Assembly: GCF_937958065.1 (NCBI RefSeq)
Contig: NZ_CALFXI010000043.1
Span: 1-64,000 of the forward strand
Origin: an uncultured Steroidobacter sp.
GTDB lineage: Bacteria > Pseudomonadota > Gammaproteobacteria > Steroidobacterales > Steroidobacteraceae
DNA: 64,000 bases
Direction of reading: 5' to 3'
A program made the position numbers and the translations under genes. How positions within the stretch are numbered: the stretch's first letter is position 1; every line of letters begins with the position of its first letter. The notes under the pieces are model-generated. The model made no database searches. It was not told the DNA's origin and saw only the letters and a list, made by a program, of their open reading frames with translations. Below, piece by piece: positions 50,572 to 59,575 of this stretch.

Positions 50572-52253
50572 TGCATCGTTCCATCGAGCCGACTGGCAGT
50601 CGGAGATCCGGCGCGGCGCGCCTGTGGCAGGTCGTTGCGGTCCTCGCATCGCTGTGGCTGCTGAATGCGCTGGTTACCTTTCATAACGTCTGGCCCACCG
50701 TTTTCATCCGTCCATCGGGCGAGCTGTCGATCGAGCTCGCCGGCATTCTGCTGCTCCTGTCCGCCTGGCTGCAGGTGCGAGCCAACGTACCGCGCCGACT
50801 GCTGGCCGTACTTGCAGTGCTCTTCGTATTGGGCGCGATTGGACGTTACGCGGAAGTGACCGCGCCTGCCCTGTATGGCCGCGAGGTCAATCTGTACTGG
50901 GACCTGCCGCACCTGAGCTCGGTCGGCGCGATGCTGACCCGCGTCGCCTCTCCATGGCTGGTCATCGTTTCGATCTTGGCTGCCGTCGCGGGCTTGGCGC
51001 TGCTTTATTTCGCAGCGTTCTGGTCATGGCGTCGTGTGGCCGAGGCGCTGGAATTTCCACTGGTGCGCGCGGCGGCGTGCGTCGCTGCAGTCGTGGTCAT
51101 CATCGGTTTCACGTTGGAAAACACGGCCGAAGAACGGCCCCGCATTCCCCGCTACGCCATGCCCATCGGCAAGACGTACGGACAGCAGTTCGCAAAAGTC
51201 GGTGCCGCCGTGCTCGAACGCGGTACCCCGCGCCAGTTGCCACCGTCTCCGCAGTTCGCCTCGACGCTTTCGGCGATCGGTCGCAGCGATGTGATGGTCG
51301 TCTTCGTCGAATCCTATGGGCGCGTCGCTTACGACAACCCGGAGTTCTTCGAAACACTCGCTCCGGCGCGCGCCGAGCTGGCCGAGGCTGTCAGTGAAAC
51401 CGGTCGGACCGTCATCTCGGGCTATGTGGAATCGCCCACCTTCGGCGGCGGCTCGTGGCTGTCGCACTTGAACTTCCTTTCCGGCATCGAGGTGCGCGAC
51501 TCCAGCCGTGCGCAGCTGTTGATGACGCAATCCCGTCGACTGTTCGGAGACGTGCTCGCCGAACATGGCTATCGACGCATCGGGCTCATGCCCGGCTTGA
51601 AAATGGATTGGCCCGAAGGCGTGTTCTATCGCTTCGACCGGATCTACGACGATCGCTCGCTGGATTATCACGGCCCGGCGTTTGGCTGGTGGCGTATTCC
51701 CGATCAATTCTCGCTGGCCAGGCTGGACGCCCTGGAAGCGACGCCACGCACCGGCGCATCGAGCGACCGCAAGCCGCTGTTCATCGTTTTTCCCACGATC
51801 ACCACGCACACGCCTTTCCGCCCGACTCCGCCGTATCAGCCAGATTGGTCACGAATGCTGACGACCGAGCCGTTCGACGAAGCTCCGTTGCGCGAATCGT
51901 TAGCGCAAGGGCCCGAGTGGACCAACCTCGCGCCGAGCTATACGGACGCGCTGGCCTACTCGCTGCAAACATTCGCCGGTTATCTGCGCACCCAGCGCCG
52001 CGACGACCTGATCGTCGTCATCATCGGCGATCATCAACCGCCGGCCGTGGTGAGCGGCGTCGACGCATCGTGGGATGTTCCCGTGCATATCATCAGCAGC
52101 AACCCGGCTGTGATGGATGCGCTCGGCCAGTGTGGCTTCGTTGCTGGCCTGATCCCGGCGCCGAACCGGCTGGGCGGCATGTACCGGCTCGGGCCGGCCT
52201 TGCTGTCCGCCTTCGAGGGGGCGCCCGATCGAACCTGCATGCACGCCGAGTAG
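50571..52253 (+). CDS. Membrane sulfatase/LtaS-like alkaline phosphatase superfamily enzyme
   Basis: This 560-residue protein has four to five N-terminal transmembrane helices (about 20-185) followed by a periplasmic alkaline-phosphatase-fold domain (about 245-540). Metal and catalytic elements are V-V-F-V-E-S-Y-G near 245, the nucleophile region S-P-T-F-G-G-G-S-W near 290, T-T-H-T-P-F near 405 and I-I-G-D-H-Q-P-P near 485. This build is that of LtaS/EptA-like phospho-alcohol transferases. It is translationally coupled to the CDP-alcohol transferase and ends the cluster; a hairpin follows. Confidence 0.9.
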   Translation: MHRSIEPTGSRRSGAARLWQVVAVLASLWLLNALVTFHNVWPTVFIRPSGELSIELAGILLLLSAWLQVRANVPRRLLAVLAVLFVLGAIGRYAEVTAPALYGREVNLYWDLPHLSSVGAMLTRVASPWLVIVSILAAVAGLALLYFAAFWSWRRVAEALEFPLVRAAACVAAVVVIIGFTLENTAEERPRIPRYAMPIGKTYGQQFAKVGAAVLERGTPRQLPPSPQFASTLSAIGRSDVMVVFVESYGRVAYDNPEFFETLAPARAELAEAVSETGRTVISGYVESPTFGGGSWLSHLNFLSGIEVRDSSRAQLLMTQSRRLFGDVLAEHGYRRIGLMPGLKMDWPEGVFYRFDRIYDDRSLDYHGPAFGWWRIPDQFSLARLDALEATPRTGASSDRKPLFIVFPTITTHTPFRPTPPYQPDWSRMLTTEPFDEAPLRESLAQGPEWTNLAPSYTDALAYSLQTFAGYLRTQRRDDLIVVIIGDHQPPAVVSGVDASWDVPVHIISSNPAVMDALGQCGFVAGLIPAPNRLGGMYRLGPALLSAFEGAPDRTCMHAE

Positions 52254-52254
52254 C

Positions 52255-52270
52255 CGGGCGTCCGCCCGGG
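52255..52270 (+). terminator. Hairpin after the LtaS-like gene
   Basis: A 7-bp GC-only stem (52255-52261 with 52264-52270) with a 2-base loop sits directly after the stop, followed by G-rich sequence without a T tract. It marks the boundary to the FecI-type gene. Confidence 0.4.
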
Positions 52271-52328
52271 GGGACCGAAAATTCTCCTGACCCAGTCTTA
52301 ACCGCCGCTCGCAAGAATTTCGGGGCCT

Positions 52329-52865
52329 ATGAGCGACACCACGGCAAATCGGCGGCTCATCGACTGGTTCAACCAGTGGCGCTCGCCGTTGCGCAGGTTC
52401 CTGATCCGGCGCAATGCCCGGTCGCGCGCGGAGGTCGACGACATTTCCCAGGAAGTGTTCCTGCGGCTGCTTCGCTACAACCAGGCCGAGCTGGTCCAGC
52501 ACCCGCAGGCCTACCTGTTCAAGATGGCCTCGAACGTAGCCGCCGAGTGGTCGATCTCGGCCCGCGCCCGGCGACCGCACGACTCGAAGTGGCTGGCGGA
52601 ACTGCATGGCGGCGAGCTGCCCGAAGACGCCACCGCGAGAGCCAAGGCCGAAGAGGAAATGGAGCGCGCCATCAACACGCTCCCGCCCCGACAGCGAGAG
52701 GTGCTCAAGCTGCAGTTCTACGAAGGCCTGAGCTACAACGAAATCGCCGAACGACTCGGCACCACGCCGCGCGCGGTCAAACGCAGCGTCATCAAGAGCT
52801 ATGAAAAATTGCGCAGCGAGCTGAATCCGGAATATCTGAGAGCAGGCAGTTATGGACGTGAATGA
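52329..52865 (+). CDS. ECF sigma factor, FecI-like
   Basis: This 178-residue protein has region 2 (about 20-85, with D-D-I-S-Q-E-V-F-L-R-L-L) and region 4 (about 115-170, with L-P-P-R-Q-R-E-V-L-K-L and Y-N-E-I-A-E-R-L-G). It directs RNA polymerase to a small regulon, typically a TonB receptor. It overlaps FecR by 14 bases. The STN-type receptor at 55736-58897 is the natural target and signal source. Confidence 0.92.
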   Translation: MSDTTANRRLIDWFNQWRSPLRRFLIRRNARSRAEVDDISQEVFLRLLRYNQAELVQHPQAYLFKMASNVAAEWSISARARRPHDSKWLAELHGGELPEDATARAKAEEEMERAINTLPPRQREVLKLQFYEGLSYNEIAERLGTTPRAVKRSVIKSYEKLRSELNPEYLRAGSYGRE

Positions 52866-53916
52866 GCGACGCGCCAGGGCCGGCAGGGAGGCGGCCGAAT
52901 GGTGGACCGAAATGCAGGCGGCCGAGCTGTCGCTCGAGCGCCGCGAGGCGTTCGTCGACTGGCTGCGCGAGTCTCCGGTCCACGTCTCCGAGATGCTGCA
53001 GGTCCTGGAGGTGCACGACGGTCTGGCTCATTTCAAGCGCTGGGCCCAGATCGGCACGGGCGCGACGGAACAGGACGATGCGAGCGATACGATCGTAGCG
53101 CTGCCCTCCCTGCCGGCGCGCTCTGCCCCGTCACCGTTCGGCGCCACTCGATACGAACAGAAACATCGATTCGGACGCACATCGTATCTCGTCGGTATCG
53201 CTGCCTCCGCATTGCTGGCCGTCGGCGTGAGCTTCTGGCTCGGCGTCAGCGGGCAGATCATCGAAACCGAGCGCGGCGAACGTCGCGAAGTCGCGCTCTC
53301 CGATGGCAGCGTGCTTCAGGTCGATCCCGAGACCCGGATGCGCGTGAAGTTGCGTGACGACTCACAGCGCCTCGTCATCCTGGAACACGGCCGCGCGCTG
53401 TTCCGAGTTGCCAAGGATCCCGAGCGTCCCTTCATGGTCCGCGCCAACGGCACCGTTGCTCGCGCGGTCGGCACCTCCTTCGCTGTCGAGACACAGATGC
53501 GGGACGTCATCGTCACGGTTGCCGAAGGCAAAGTGGCGGTGTCGGTACCGCCGCTGCCCGGCAAGAACGACGTGGACGCGGAGCTCGCGGCAATGCTGAT
53601 CGCGGATCAACAGCTGACCGTGGCCGGCTCCGGCGCTTCGCCGAGCGTACGCAGAGTCGATAGTCAGCGCGAGCTGGCCTGGGCGAGCGGACGTTTGGTG
53701 TTCGAGCACACGCCGCTGTCGCGCGTGCTGCACGAGTTCAACCGTTACAACCAGGTGCAGATGCGGATCGACGATGCGCAACTGGCCGAGCGACGCATCA
53801 GCGGCACGTTCGACGCGTCCGATCCGGAATCCTTCCTGGCCTTCATACGGACGGTCGCCCATGTCGAGGTCGTGCGGGACAACGCGCGCAACCTGGTCAT
53901 AGCACCGGGCGAGTAA
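52852..53916 (+). CDS. FecR-family anti-sigma factor
   Basis: This 354-residue protein has an N-terminal cytoplasmic DUF4880-like domain (A-A-E-W-W-T-E-M and F-V-D-W-L-R-E-S-P near residues 14-45), one transmembrane helix at about 111-131, and a periplasmic FecR domain (I-E-T-E-R-G-E-R-R-E-V-A-L-S-D-G-S near 140). A C-terminal STN-binding-like region follows (R-I-S-G-T-F-D-A-S-D-P near 320). It relays occupancy of a TonB receptor to the ECF sigma factor encoded just upstream. Confidence 0.93.
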   Translation: MDVNERRARAGREAAEWWTEMQAAELSLERREAFVDWLRESPVHVSEMLQVLEVHDGLAHFKRWAQIGTGATEQDDASDTIVALPSLPARSAPSPFGATRYEQKHRFGRTSYLVGIAASALLAVGVSFWLGVSGQIIETERGERREVALSDGSVLQVDPETRMRVKLRDDSQRLVILEHGRALFRVAKDPERPFMVRANGTVARAVGTSFAVETQMRDVIVTVAEGKVAVSVPPLPGKNDVDAELAAMLIADQQLTVAGSGASPSVRRVDSQRELAWASGRLVFEHTPLSRVLHEFNRYNQVQMRIDDAQLAERRISGTFDASDPESFLAFIRTVAHVEVVRDNARNLVIAPGE

Positions 53917-54065
53917 CTGGTCGTCTTTCACGCTGACGAGCGGAGGGAGGTAGCACAAGAGACAGCACCAGGCGCAAGGATGGGCCGTGGCCGCACGGCA
54001 GGCATCGAGGGGGAATCAAGCGAAGCCGGCGGTCGGTTGAACATACAAGTTTTGGAGACGAAGAA

Positions 54066-55061
54066 ATGACGCGATCCTCTGATAATCCAAAATCGCTGCC
54101 GCCCTTCGCGACCATGCGCGCCTTCGAAGCCGTCGGCCGGCTCTGTGGGGTCAGGCGCGCCGCCCAGGCGTTGAAACTGGATCATGCCGTGGTGAGCCGA
54201 CACGTGCGCACCCTCGAGGAGTGGGCCGGGATGCGATTGATCCAACGGGTCGATGGCAAGACCGTGCTCACCGAAGAAGGCGCCCGCTATCACGCGCGCA
54301 TCTCCACCGCGCTGGCCGAGATCAACGACGCCAGCAACGAGCTCCTGCTGCGCAACGACGAATCGAATCTGAGCATCTGCTGTGTGCCGGGGTTCGCATT
54401 CGAGTGGCTGATTCCGCGGCTGAGCGCGTTTCAGGCCGCCAATCCCAGCGTGAAGCTGGAGCTGCACTCGACCGATCAGGGCCCGGATTTTTCCCGCTAT
54501 GAAGCCAACGTCGATATTCGCTACGTCCCTGGCGCTCCGTCGACCCCACGAACCTGCGCGAGCGGAGTACGCAGTTTCGAGATTGCCAGGCCGCCGGTGT
54601 ATGCAGTCGCCAGTCCGGAATGCGCGGCGCGATTGGCTCATGTGAGCACTCCCGCGAGCTTGCTCGATGCACCGCTGCTGCACGAGGAGAACGAAAGTCA
54701 GTGGCAGTCCTGGTTCGCCGAGCACGGCGTCGCCACGACCGAGGCAGCGCTGTCGGGGCCGCGCCTGTGGCATGCACACATGACTCTGCAGGCCGCACGA
54801 CGAGGACAGGGCGTCGCACTCGCCAATCCGTTCCTGCTCGGCGATGACTTGAGCGCCGGGCGACTGGTGTGTCTGCCCGCGAACTGCGAGCGCGACGTCA
54901 CCTTGGGAAGCTATGTGTTCGTGGCACGGGCGGATCAATGGCAAACGCCCGCGATCGTGCGTTTCCGCCTCTGGTTGAAAGATGCCGCCGTGATCAGTCA
55001 TCTCGGCATGGTGCCCAGAGCCCTGCGCACCGGCAGAGCGCCGACCGCAATCGCCGTCTGA
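54066..55061 (+). CDS. LysR-family transcriptional regulator (GcvA-like)
   Basis: This 331-residue protein has a winged helix at about residues 10-75 (F-A-T-M-R-A-F-E-A-V-G-R and D-H-A-V-V-S-R-H-V-R) and an effector domain with the GcvA-type pattern (R-Y-V-P-G near 155). GGAG lies eight bases before the ATG. It sits between FecR and the DUF2271 gene and ends in a good terminator. Its target is not clear; the convergent DUF2271/TonB genes are candidates. Confidence 0.9.
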   Translation: MTRSSDNPKSLPPFATMRAFEAVGRLCGVRRAAQALKLDHAVVSRHVRTLEEWAGMRLIQRVDGKTVLTEEGARYHARISTALAEINDASNELLLRNDESNLSICCVPGFAFEWLIPRLSAFQAANPSVKLELHSTDQGPDFSRYEANVDIRYVPGAPSTPRTCASGVRSFEIARPPVYAVASPECAARLAHVSTPASLLDAPLLHEENESQWQSWFAEHGVATTEAALSGPRLWHAHMTLQAARRGQGVALANPFLLGDDLSAGRLVCLPANCERDVTLGSYVFVARADQWQTPAIVRFRLWLKDAAVISHLGMVPRALRTGRAPTAIAV

Positions 55062-55076
55062 CTTCGCTTTCATTCG

Positions 55077-55112
55077 ACGGTCGCATCTTTCGGATGCGAC
55101 CGTTGTTTCTTT
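55077..55112 (+). terminator. Rho-independent terminator of the LysR gene
   Basis: An 11-bp perfect stem (55077-55087 with 55093-55103) with a 5-base loop is followed by a T-rich run (TGTTTCTTT) 16 bases after the LysR stop. This is the clearest intrinsic terminator in the window. Confidence 0.85.
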
Positions 55113-55116
55113 CTCA

Positions 55117-55722
55117 TCAGGGTTGGATCTCCAGCGTGACCTTGCCCAGCTCGGTCTTGCCCTGAACCGCGCTCTGCAACCTCGCCGCTGCCGGCCAAGC
55201 GAAAGGAACACGCAACAGCTCGCGGCCACCATTCTCCCGCACCGCTTCGACCGTCAGATGGTACTTGCCCGCCACGAGGGTTCCGAGCGGCGCCGATCCC
55301 ACCTTGAACACCAGCCGATGCTCGCCGACAGGTCGCGTTGCGCCAGTGACGGCGTCGATCGGCATCGCCGGTGCAACTCGCAAGCCCGACGGGCTCGCCG
55401 ACACGGTCGTCGCACCGGTGTATGCATCGGTCGGCGTCGCGGCTTCACGACCGCCGCGCCGCCACCATTGCCGCAAGTCCTTCAGCCACTCGGATCCATC
55501 ATCCTTCTCCGGATCGATCTGATACCACACGGCCAGAGTGCGCAGGATCTTCTGCTCTTCGGCCTTCTCGATCCACACGGCCACGTACGGCCGGTGATAT
55601 TCCGCGACCTGCAGACGCGGTATGCCGACTTTCACGGTGAGCTCGGCGCCCGAGGCTGATGTGTGCGGAAGGAATGCCGCTGCCAATAGTCCCACGATCA
55701 TTGCCCGCAGCTGTTTGCTCAT
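55117..55722 (-). CDS. Exported DUF2271 protein with two flavinylation-like motifs
   Basis: This 201-residue protein has a signal peptide (residues 1-26, cleavage near S-A-S-G-A-E). The DUF2271 features are Y-H-R-P-Y-V-A-V-W-I-E near residue 42, W-L-K-D-L-R-Q-W-W-R near 79, and the C-terminal G-K-Y-H-L-T-V-E-A-V-R-E. It contains D-A-Y-T-G-A-T (99-105) and D-A-V-T-G-A-T (123-129), both close to the D-x-x-[ST]-G-A-T site where ApbE attaches FMN. DUF2271 proteins are known to occur in extracytosolic flavin systems. It is 13 bases downstream of the STN TonB receptor in the same orientation. Confidence 0.87.
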   Translation of the reverse strand: MSKQLRAMIVGLLAAAFLPHTSASGAELTVKVGIPRLQVAEYHRPYVAVWIEKAEEQKILRTLAVWYQIDPEKDDGSEWLKDLRQWWRRGGREAATPTDAYTGATTVSASPSGLRVAPAMPIDAVTGATRPVGEHRLVFKVGSAPLGTLVAGKYHLTVEAVRENGGRELLRVPFAWPAAARLQSAVQGKTELGKVTLEIQP

Positions 55723-55735
55723 TGGGTCGCGCTGC

Positions 55736-58700
55736 TCAGAATTGATAAGTGAAGCCGGCCCGCAGGACGCGGCCCAGCTTGTCCCAACGTCCGTTCTGCG
55801 AGCGCGAATAGATGTAGCCCAGACCGGTCGTGCCGATCTGCGGCGTCAGCTCCGGATCCTGGTTCAGCAGGTTGCGCACGTTCAGAAAGAGCCTGGCGTC
55901 GCCGGTGCCGCCAAACAATTCGGTGAGCCGATACGAGACGGAAGCATCGAGATACGTGGCACCGTCGATGCCCAGGCGATCGAACGTGCGTTGATAGACC
56001 GTGGACTCGGGGCAGTCCGTCCGACACTCGATGTAATCGTTGTCCGCGACCACACCGCTGAACGAGCGCGCACTCAAGGTCGCCTCGAAGTCGTCGAGCT
56101 CGTACGCGACGGTCGCGGTCAGAACCGTGCTCGGCACACCGGCGACGGTACCGACGCTGTCATCCGGCGGCGCGATGCCGTCGTCCGTGACATTTTCGAG
56201 ATAGCGAGTCCCCGTCAGGCGCAGCTCCAGCCGCCCCGAAGCGGCGGCGAGCAACGCGGACATCGGCAAGGTGTAGGTGAGATCGACGTCGATGCCGCTC
56301 GCCTTCTGGCGGGCGAGATTGTAGTTGCCCTGCTCGACCGTCGTGATCACTCCATTCACGCGCGTGATCTTGGAGCACAGATCGGGTCGGCCGCCGTAAC
56401 AAAGATTGATGGTCTGACTGCCGCCGATCAGCGTGACGGCGTCCTTCAGGTCGATGTCCCAATAATCGGCCGACAGCGACAGCCCCGGCACGGAGCGCGG
56501 CTGGATCACCACGCCCACCGTCATGCTGTCGGCCTTTTCCGGCTTCAGGCTCAGATTGCCGCGCTGGGTCCGGCCATGCGTGGGCGTCGTGTTGGTGACC
56601 GGATCGAAGGTCGCCGTCAAACCGATGTTGAGCTCCTGGAACAGCTCGTTGATGTTCGGCGCACGGATGTCGCGTGACAGGGTGCCTCGGAATCTCACAT
56701 CGGGCACCGGCGCGTAGGTCATGCCGATCTTCCAGGTCTGCACCCTGCCGGAGATTTCGTAGTCGGTGGCGCGCAGGGCACCGGACAGATCCCAGTTGTG
56801 AACCCAGGGCATCCTGGACGCCAGCGGCACCAGCGTTTCCACCGCCGCCTCCGCCACGTGAAAGCCTGCGTTCAACGGTTGCAGATTGCCCGAGCGCCAC
56901 GCGCCCCGCCTGGCCTGCGGATCCGAATCGACGGTCGCCTCTTCCTTGCGATATTCGCCGCTGAACGCCAGCGACACCGGCCCTGCCCAATTCGAGAACG
57001 GCTTGCCGGTGATCGATGCGGCGTAAACGATCTGGCGCGTGCTCTGATCCGCATGCGCCGTTCCCAACAGATATTGTTTCGCGGCCGGGCCGTTGACTCC
57101 CGTCCCCATGGGATTCCAGGGAACGCAGCCGTTCGTCGGATCGGTCAGCGTCGAGCGGCACACGATGGCGCCCGTCACCGGATGCCGGACCGCATCCAGT
57201 GCCAGCGCGTAATTGAATGTGTTCTCGACATTCCTGGTGTTGTAGATGCTCGATGTCTCGCCGAGCTGCGCATAGGCATTCCAGGTCCATTGCGTGTCGA
57301 ATGCGTTCAGCTTGCCCTCGGCCCCGAGCACATATCGATTCGCCGCGCGCATGGTCTCGACCGCCACGAACGGCATGTCGTAGTTCATGGTTCCGATGCG
57401 GATGGACTCCAGGCCCAGCTCGGTCATGCGCTGCTGAACCGAAGCCGGGATGAAGGGATTGCCGGACAGCACGATCGGTCCCGCCCCCACCTGATAGTGC
57501 GGGAAGGCGATGCCGTACGTTTCGGAGACCCCTCGCGACAGCTGCACGAACGCATTCAGGTTCTCGCTCACGTCGTAGGCAACCCGCATGAACACGTTCT
57601 CGCGGTGCTGGGAGGGCGCGAGGCTGTACGCATCGTCGGTCAACGTCGCGCGATAGTCGCCGCCGGACATGAAGTTGTCCCGCCGCACGCCGTCGCCATA
57701 ATTGAATTGATACGGCACGCCGCCCTGGCCGAAGGCGATACCTCGCAGCGGGCCGGATGTGATGATGCCTCCATGCGTCGCCTGCGACAGGAACACGTTG
57801 TCGGCCAGCAGAAACTCCGGCTCGCCGTTCACACCGTTGTATCTGGGATTCACATAGTAGTTGCGCGCGGTGCGAGCCCAGGCGCGCGAGCCATTGCCGT
57901 TGACGATGCCCTGGTCGTCGACCAGCTCGCCACTGAGCAGGAGGTGGCCGCGACCCTCGGCGAACCCGGAGCCCTGCGCCAGCGCGAGCTTCCAGTTTTC
58001 ACCGTCACCGTAAGTGGTGGCGCCTCCCGAGAGCTCGCCTTTGAAGCCGGTGAACTTGCGGTCGAGCACGAAGTTCACGACGCCGGCGACGGCATCCGAT
58101 CCATACACGGCCGAAGCGCCTCCCGTCACCGTCTCGACGCGCGCGATCAACTGTTGGGGGAAGTTGTTGGTATCGACCACGCCGGTCGACACTGACGGCA
58201 CCGAGCGCTGGCCATCGAGCAACACCAGCGTACGGTTGCCGCCCAGGTTTCTCAGCGCGACGCCGGCGATGCCCGCCTGATTCGAGCTCGGTACGTCCGC
58301 GCCGGCGCGAATGGTCTGGCCGCCCGAGAACGTCGCGGTCGTATAAAGCACATCGGCCAGTCCGGCGTTGGCGCTTCGACCGAAGGTCGCCGCGTCGACG
58401 ATCGTTACCGGCGTCGGGCTTTCGTAGCCATCGCGAATGATGCGCGAGCCGGTGACCAGCACCTCGGTTACGCTGGCCGGCTCGGTTGAGGCGTTGGCGG
58501 GTGCAACGGCCGCAGCCGCCACTGGCACCTCGGGGCGCGGCGGCGTTGTCTGCTCGCTATTGATAGGAGTGGCCGGTGCCGGCGACTTCGACTCTTTCCA
58601 ACGAACCACCGCGATCGTGCTGTCGTTGATCACGATGTATTTGAGCTGATGACCGCGCAGCAGCTCATCGAGCGCCTGCTGTGGCGTCAACGAGCCGTTG

Positions 58701-58897
58701 ACCGGTCCCACCAGCAGGGCGCTATCGAGATTGTCGCTGAAACGGGCGATCTGCAGCCCCGTCTGGGCCGCCAGGTCGCGCAGCGCCAGATCGAGCGACT
58801 CGCGTGGAATGGCGATCGCATAGCGCTGAAATGTGGAAGCGGGCTGCGCCACCTCGGCAATGAGGCACGCAGCGGCGCAGGCCACGGTCATTCGCAT
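55736..58897 (-). CDS. TonB-dependent receptor with STN signalling domain (FecA-like)
   Basis: This 1053-residue protein has a signal peptide (residues 1-22) and an STN/secretin-TonB short N-terminal domain at about residues 30-85 (I-P-R-E-S-L-D-L-A-L-R-D-L-A and T-P-Q-Q-A-L-D-E-L-L). A Pro/Ala-rich linker is followed by the TonB box near V-T-E-V-L-V-T-G-S-R, the plug and the barrel. The STN domain contacts a FecR-type anti-sigma factor, which is encoded at 52852-53916. ATG 58897 is chosen because the frame upstream is Arg-rich shadow. The substrate is unknown. The preceding 212 bases should hold its promoter. Confidence 0.93.
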   Translation of the reverse strand: MRMTVACAAACLIAEVAQPASTFQRYAIAIPRESLDLALRDLAAQTGLQIARFSDNLDSALLVGPVNGSLTPQQALDELLRGHQLKYIVINDSTIAVVRWKESKSPAPATPINSEQTTPPRPEVPVAAAAVAPANASTEPASVTEVLVTGSRIIRDGYESPTPVTIVDAATFGRSANAGLADVLYTTATFSGGQTIRAGADVPSSNQAGIAGVALRNLGGNRTLVLLDGQRSVPSVSTGVVDTNNFPQQLIARVETVTGGASAVYGSDAVAGVVNFVLDRKFTGFKGELSGGATTYGDGENWKLALAQGSGFAEGRGHLLLSGELVDDQGIVNGNGSRAWARTARNYYVNPRYNGVNGEPEFLLADNVFLSQATHGGIITSGPLRGIAFGQGGVPYQFNYGDGVRRDNFMSGGDYRATLTDDAYSLAPSQHRENVFMRVAYDVSENLNAFVQLSRGVSETYGIAFPHYQVGAGPIVLSGNPFIPASVQQRMTELGLESIRIGTMNYDMPFVAVETMRAANRYVLGAEGKLNAFDTQWTWNAYAQLGETSSIYNTRNVENTFNYALALDAVRHPVTGAIVCRSTLTDPTNGCVPWNPMGTGVNGPAAKQYLLGTAHADQSTRQIVYAASITGKPFSNWAGPVSLAFSGEYRKEEATVDSDPQARRGAWRSGNLQPLNAGFHVAEAAVETLVPLASRMPWVHNWDLSGALRATDYEISGRVQTWKIGMTYAPVPDVRFRGTLSRDIRAPNINELFQELNIGLTATFDPVTNTTPTHGRTQRGNLSLKPEKADSMTVGVVIQPRSVPGLSLSADYWDIDLKDAVTLIGGSQTINLCYGGRPDLCSKITRVNGVITTVEQGNYNLARQKASGIDVDLTYTLPMSALLAAASGRLELRLTGTRYLENVTDDGIAPPDDSVGTVAGVPSTVLTATVAYELDDFEATLSARSFSGVVADNDYIECRTDCPESTVYQRTFDRLGIDGATYLDASVSYRLTELFGGTGDARLFLNVRNLLNQDPELTPQIGTTGLGYIYSRSQNGRWDKLGRVLRAGFTYQF

Positions 58898-59109
58898 GGT
58901 CGTTTCTGGCCCCCTCCGCAACGTCGGAGCTGGCGGTGGCCATCCCCGTCGCGCGCTCCGGCTCGATCTAGGTGTCGAGATCCTGAAGCTGCGATTGATT
59001 CTTGATCGACAAAGTCGCGCCCGGTCGGCCGTGACGGGCGCGTTCATACATCGCACTGTCTCGCTATGTATCAGATTCCGTGCAGTCACACCTCAACGTA
59101 AAGCATCCG

Positions 59110-59547
59110 CTAGCTCGCTGGACACGTCGCCGGGTCGTCGTTGGCCCGGTGCAGATAAGCGATCACGTCGGCGCGGTCGGCGGCATCGCTGAAACCGGCG
59201 AAACCCATCTTGGTACCGGCCACGTAGGTGAAGGGCGAGGTCAGGAATTCGTCCAGGGTTTGCACGCTCCAGACCAGTCCCGACGCCCGCATCGCTTCCG
59301 AATATTCGAAGTCCGGCACCGAACCGGCCTTGCGGCCGAACAGTCGACAATGCATCGGACCGGCCGCATTGGCTTGCAGCTGGTGACAGGCCGCGCATTG
59401 CTGGTAGAGCTGCTCGCCTCGAACCGGATCGCCTGTCACCGCCTCGGCCGCGCTGGCAGCGCCCTCACCTGTCGAGTTGCGGCCACAGCCGCCAATGAGG
59501 CCAGCGAGCAACCCGATGCAGACGGCCGATCGCAGTATTGAATTCAT
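59110..59547 (-). CDS. Small lipoprotein cytochrome c, cassette B
   Basis: This 145-residue class I cytochrome c has a lipobox (I-G-G-C near residue 20), heme site C-A-A-C-H near 54, and the M-H-C-R-L-F-G-R-K-A-G and G-T-K-M-G-F-A-G segments shared with its paralogue at 20153-20563. GAGGAG lies six bases before ATG 59547. It is the third gene of a leftward operon after the triheme cytochrome and a small unknown protein. Confidence 0.9.
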   Translation of the reverse strand: MNSILRSAVCIGLLAGLIGGCGRNSTGEGAASAAEAVTGDPVRGEQLYQQCAACHQLQANAAGPMHCRLFGRKAGSVPDFEYSEAMRASGLVWSVQTLDEFLTSPFTYVAGTKMGFAGFSDAADRADVIAYLHRANDDPATCPAS

Positions 59548-59575
59548 CAGCATCTCCTCGAGCAAATGGACTGAT

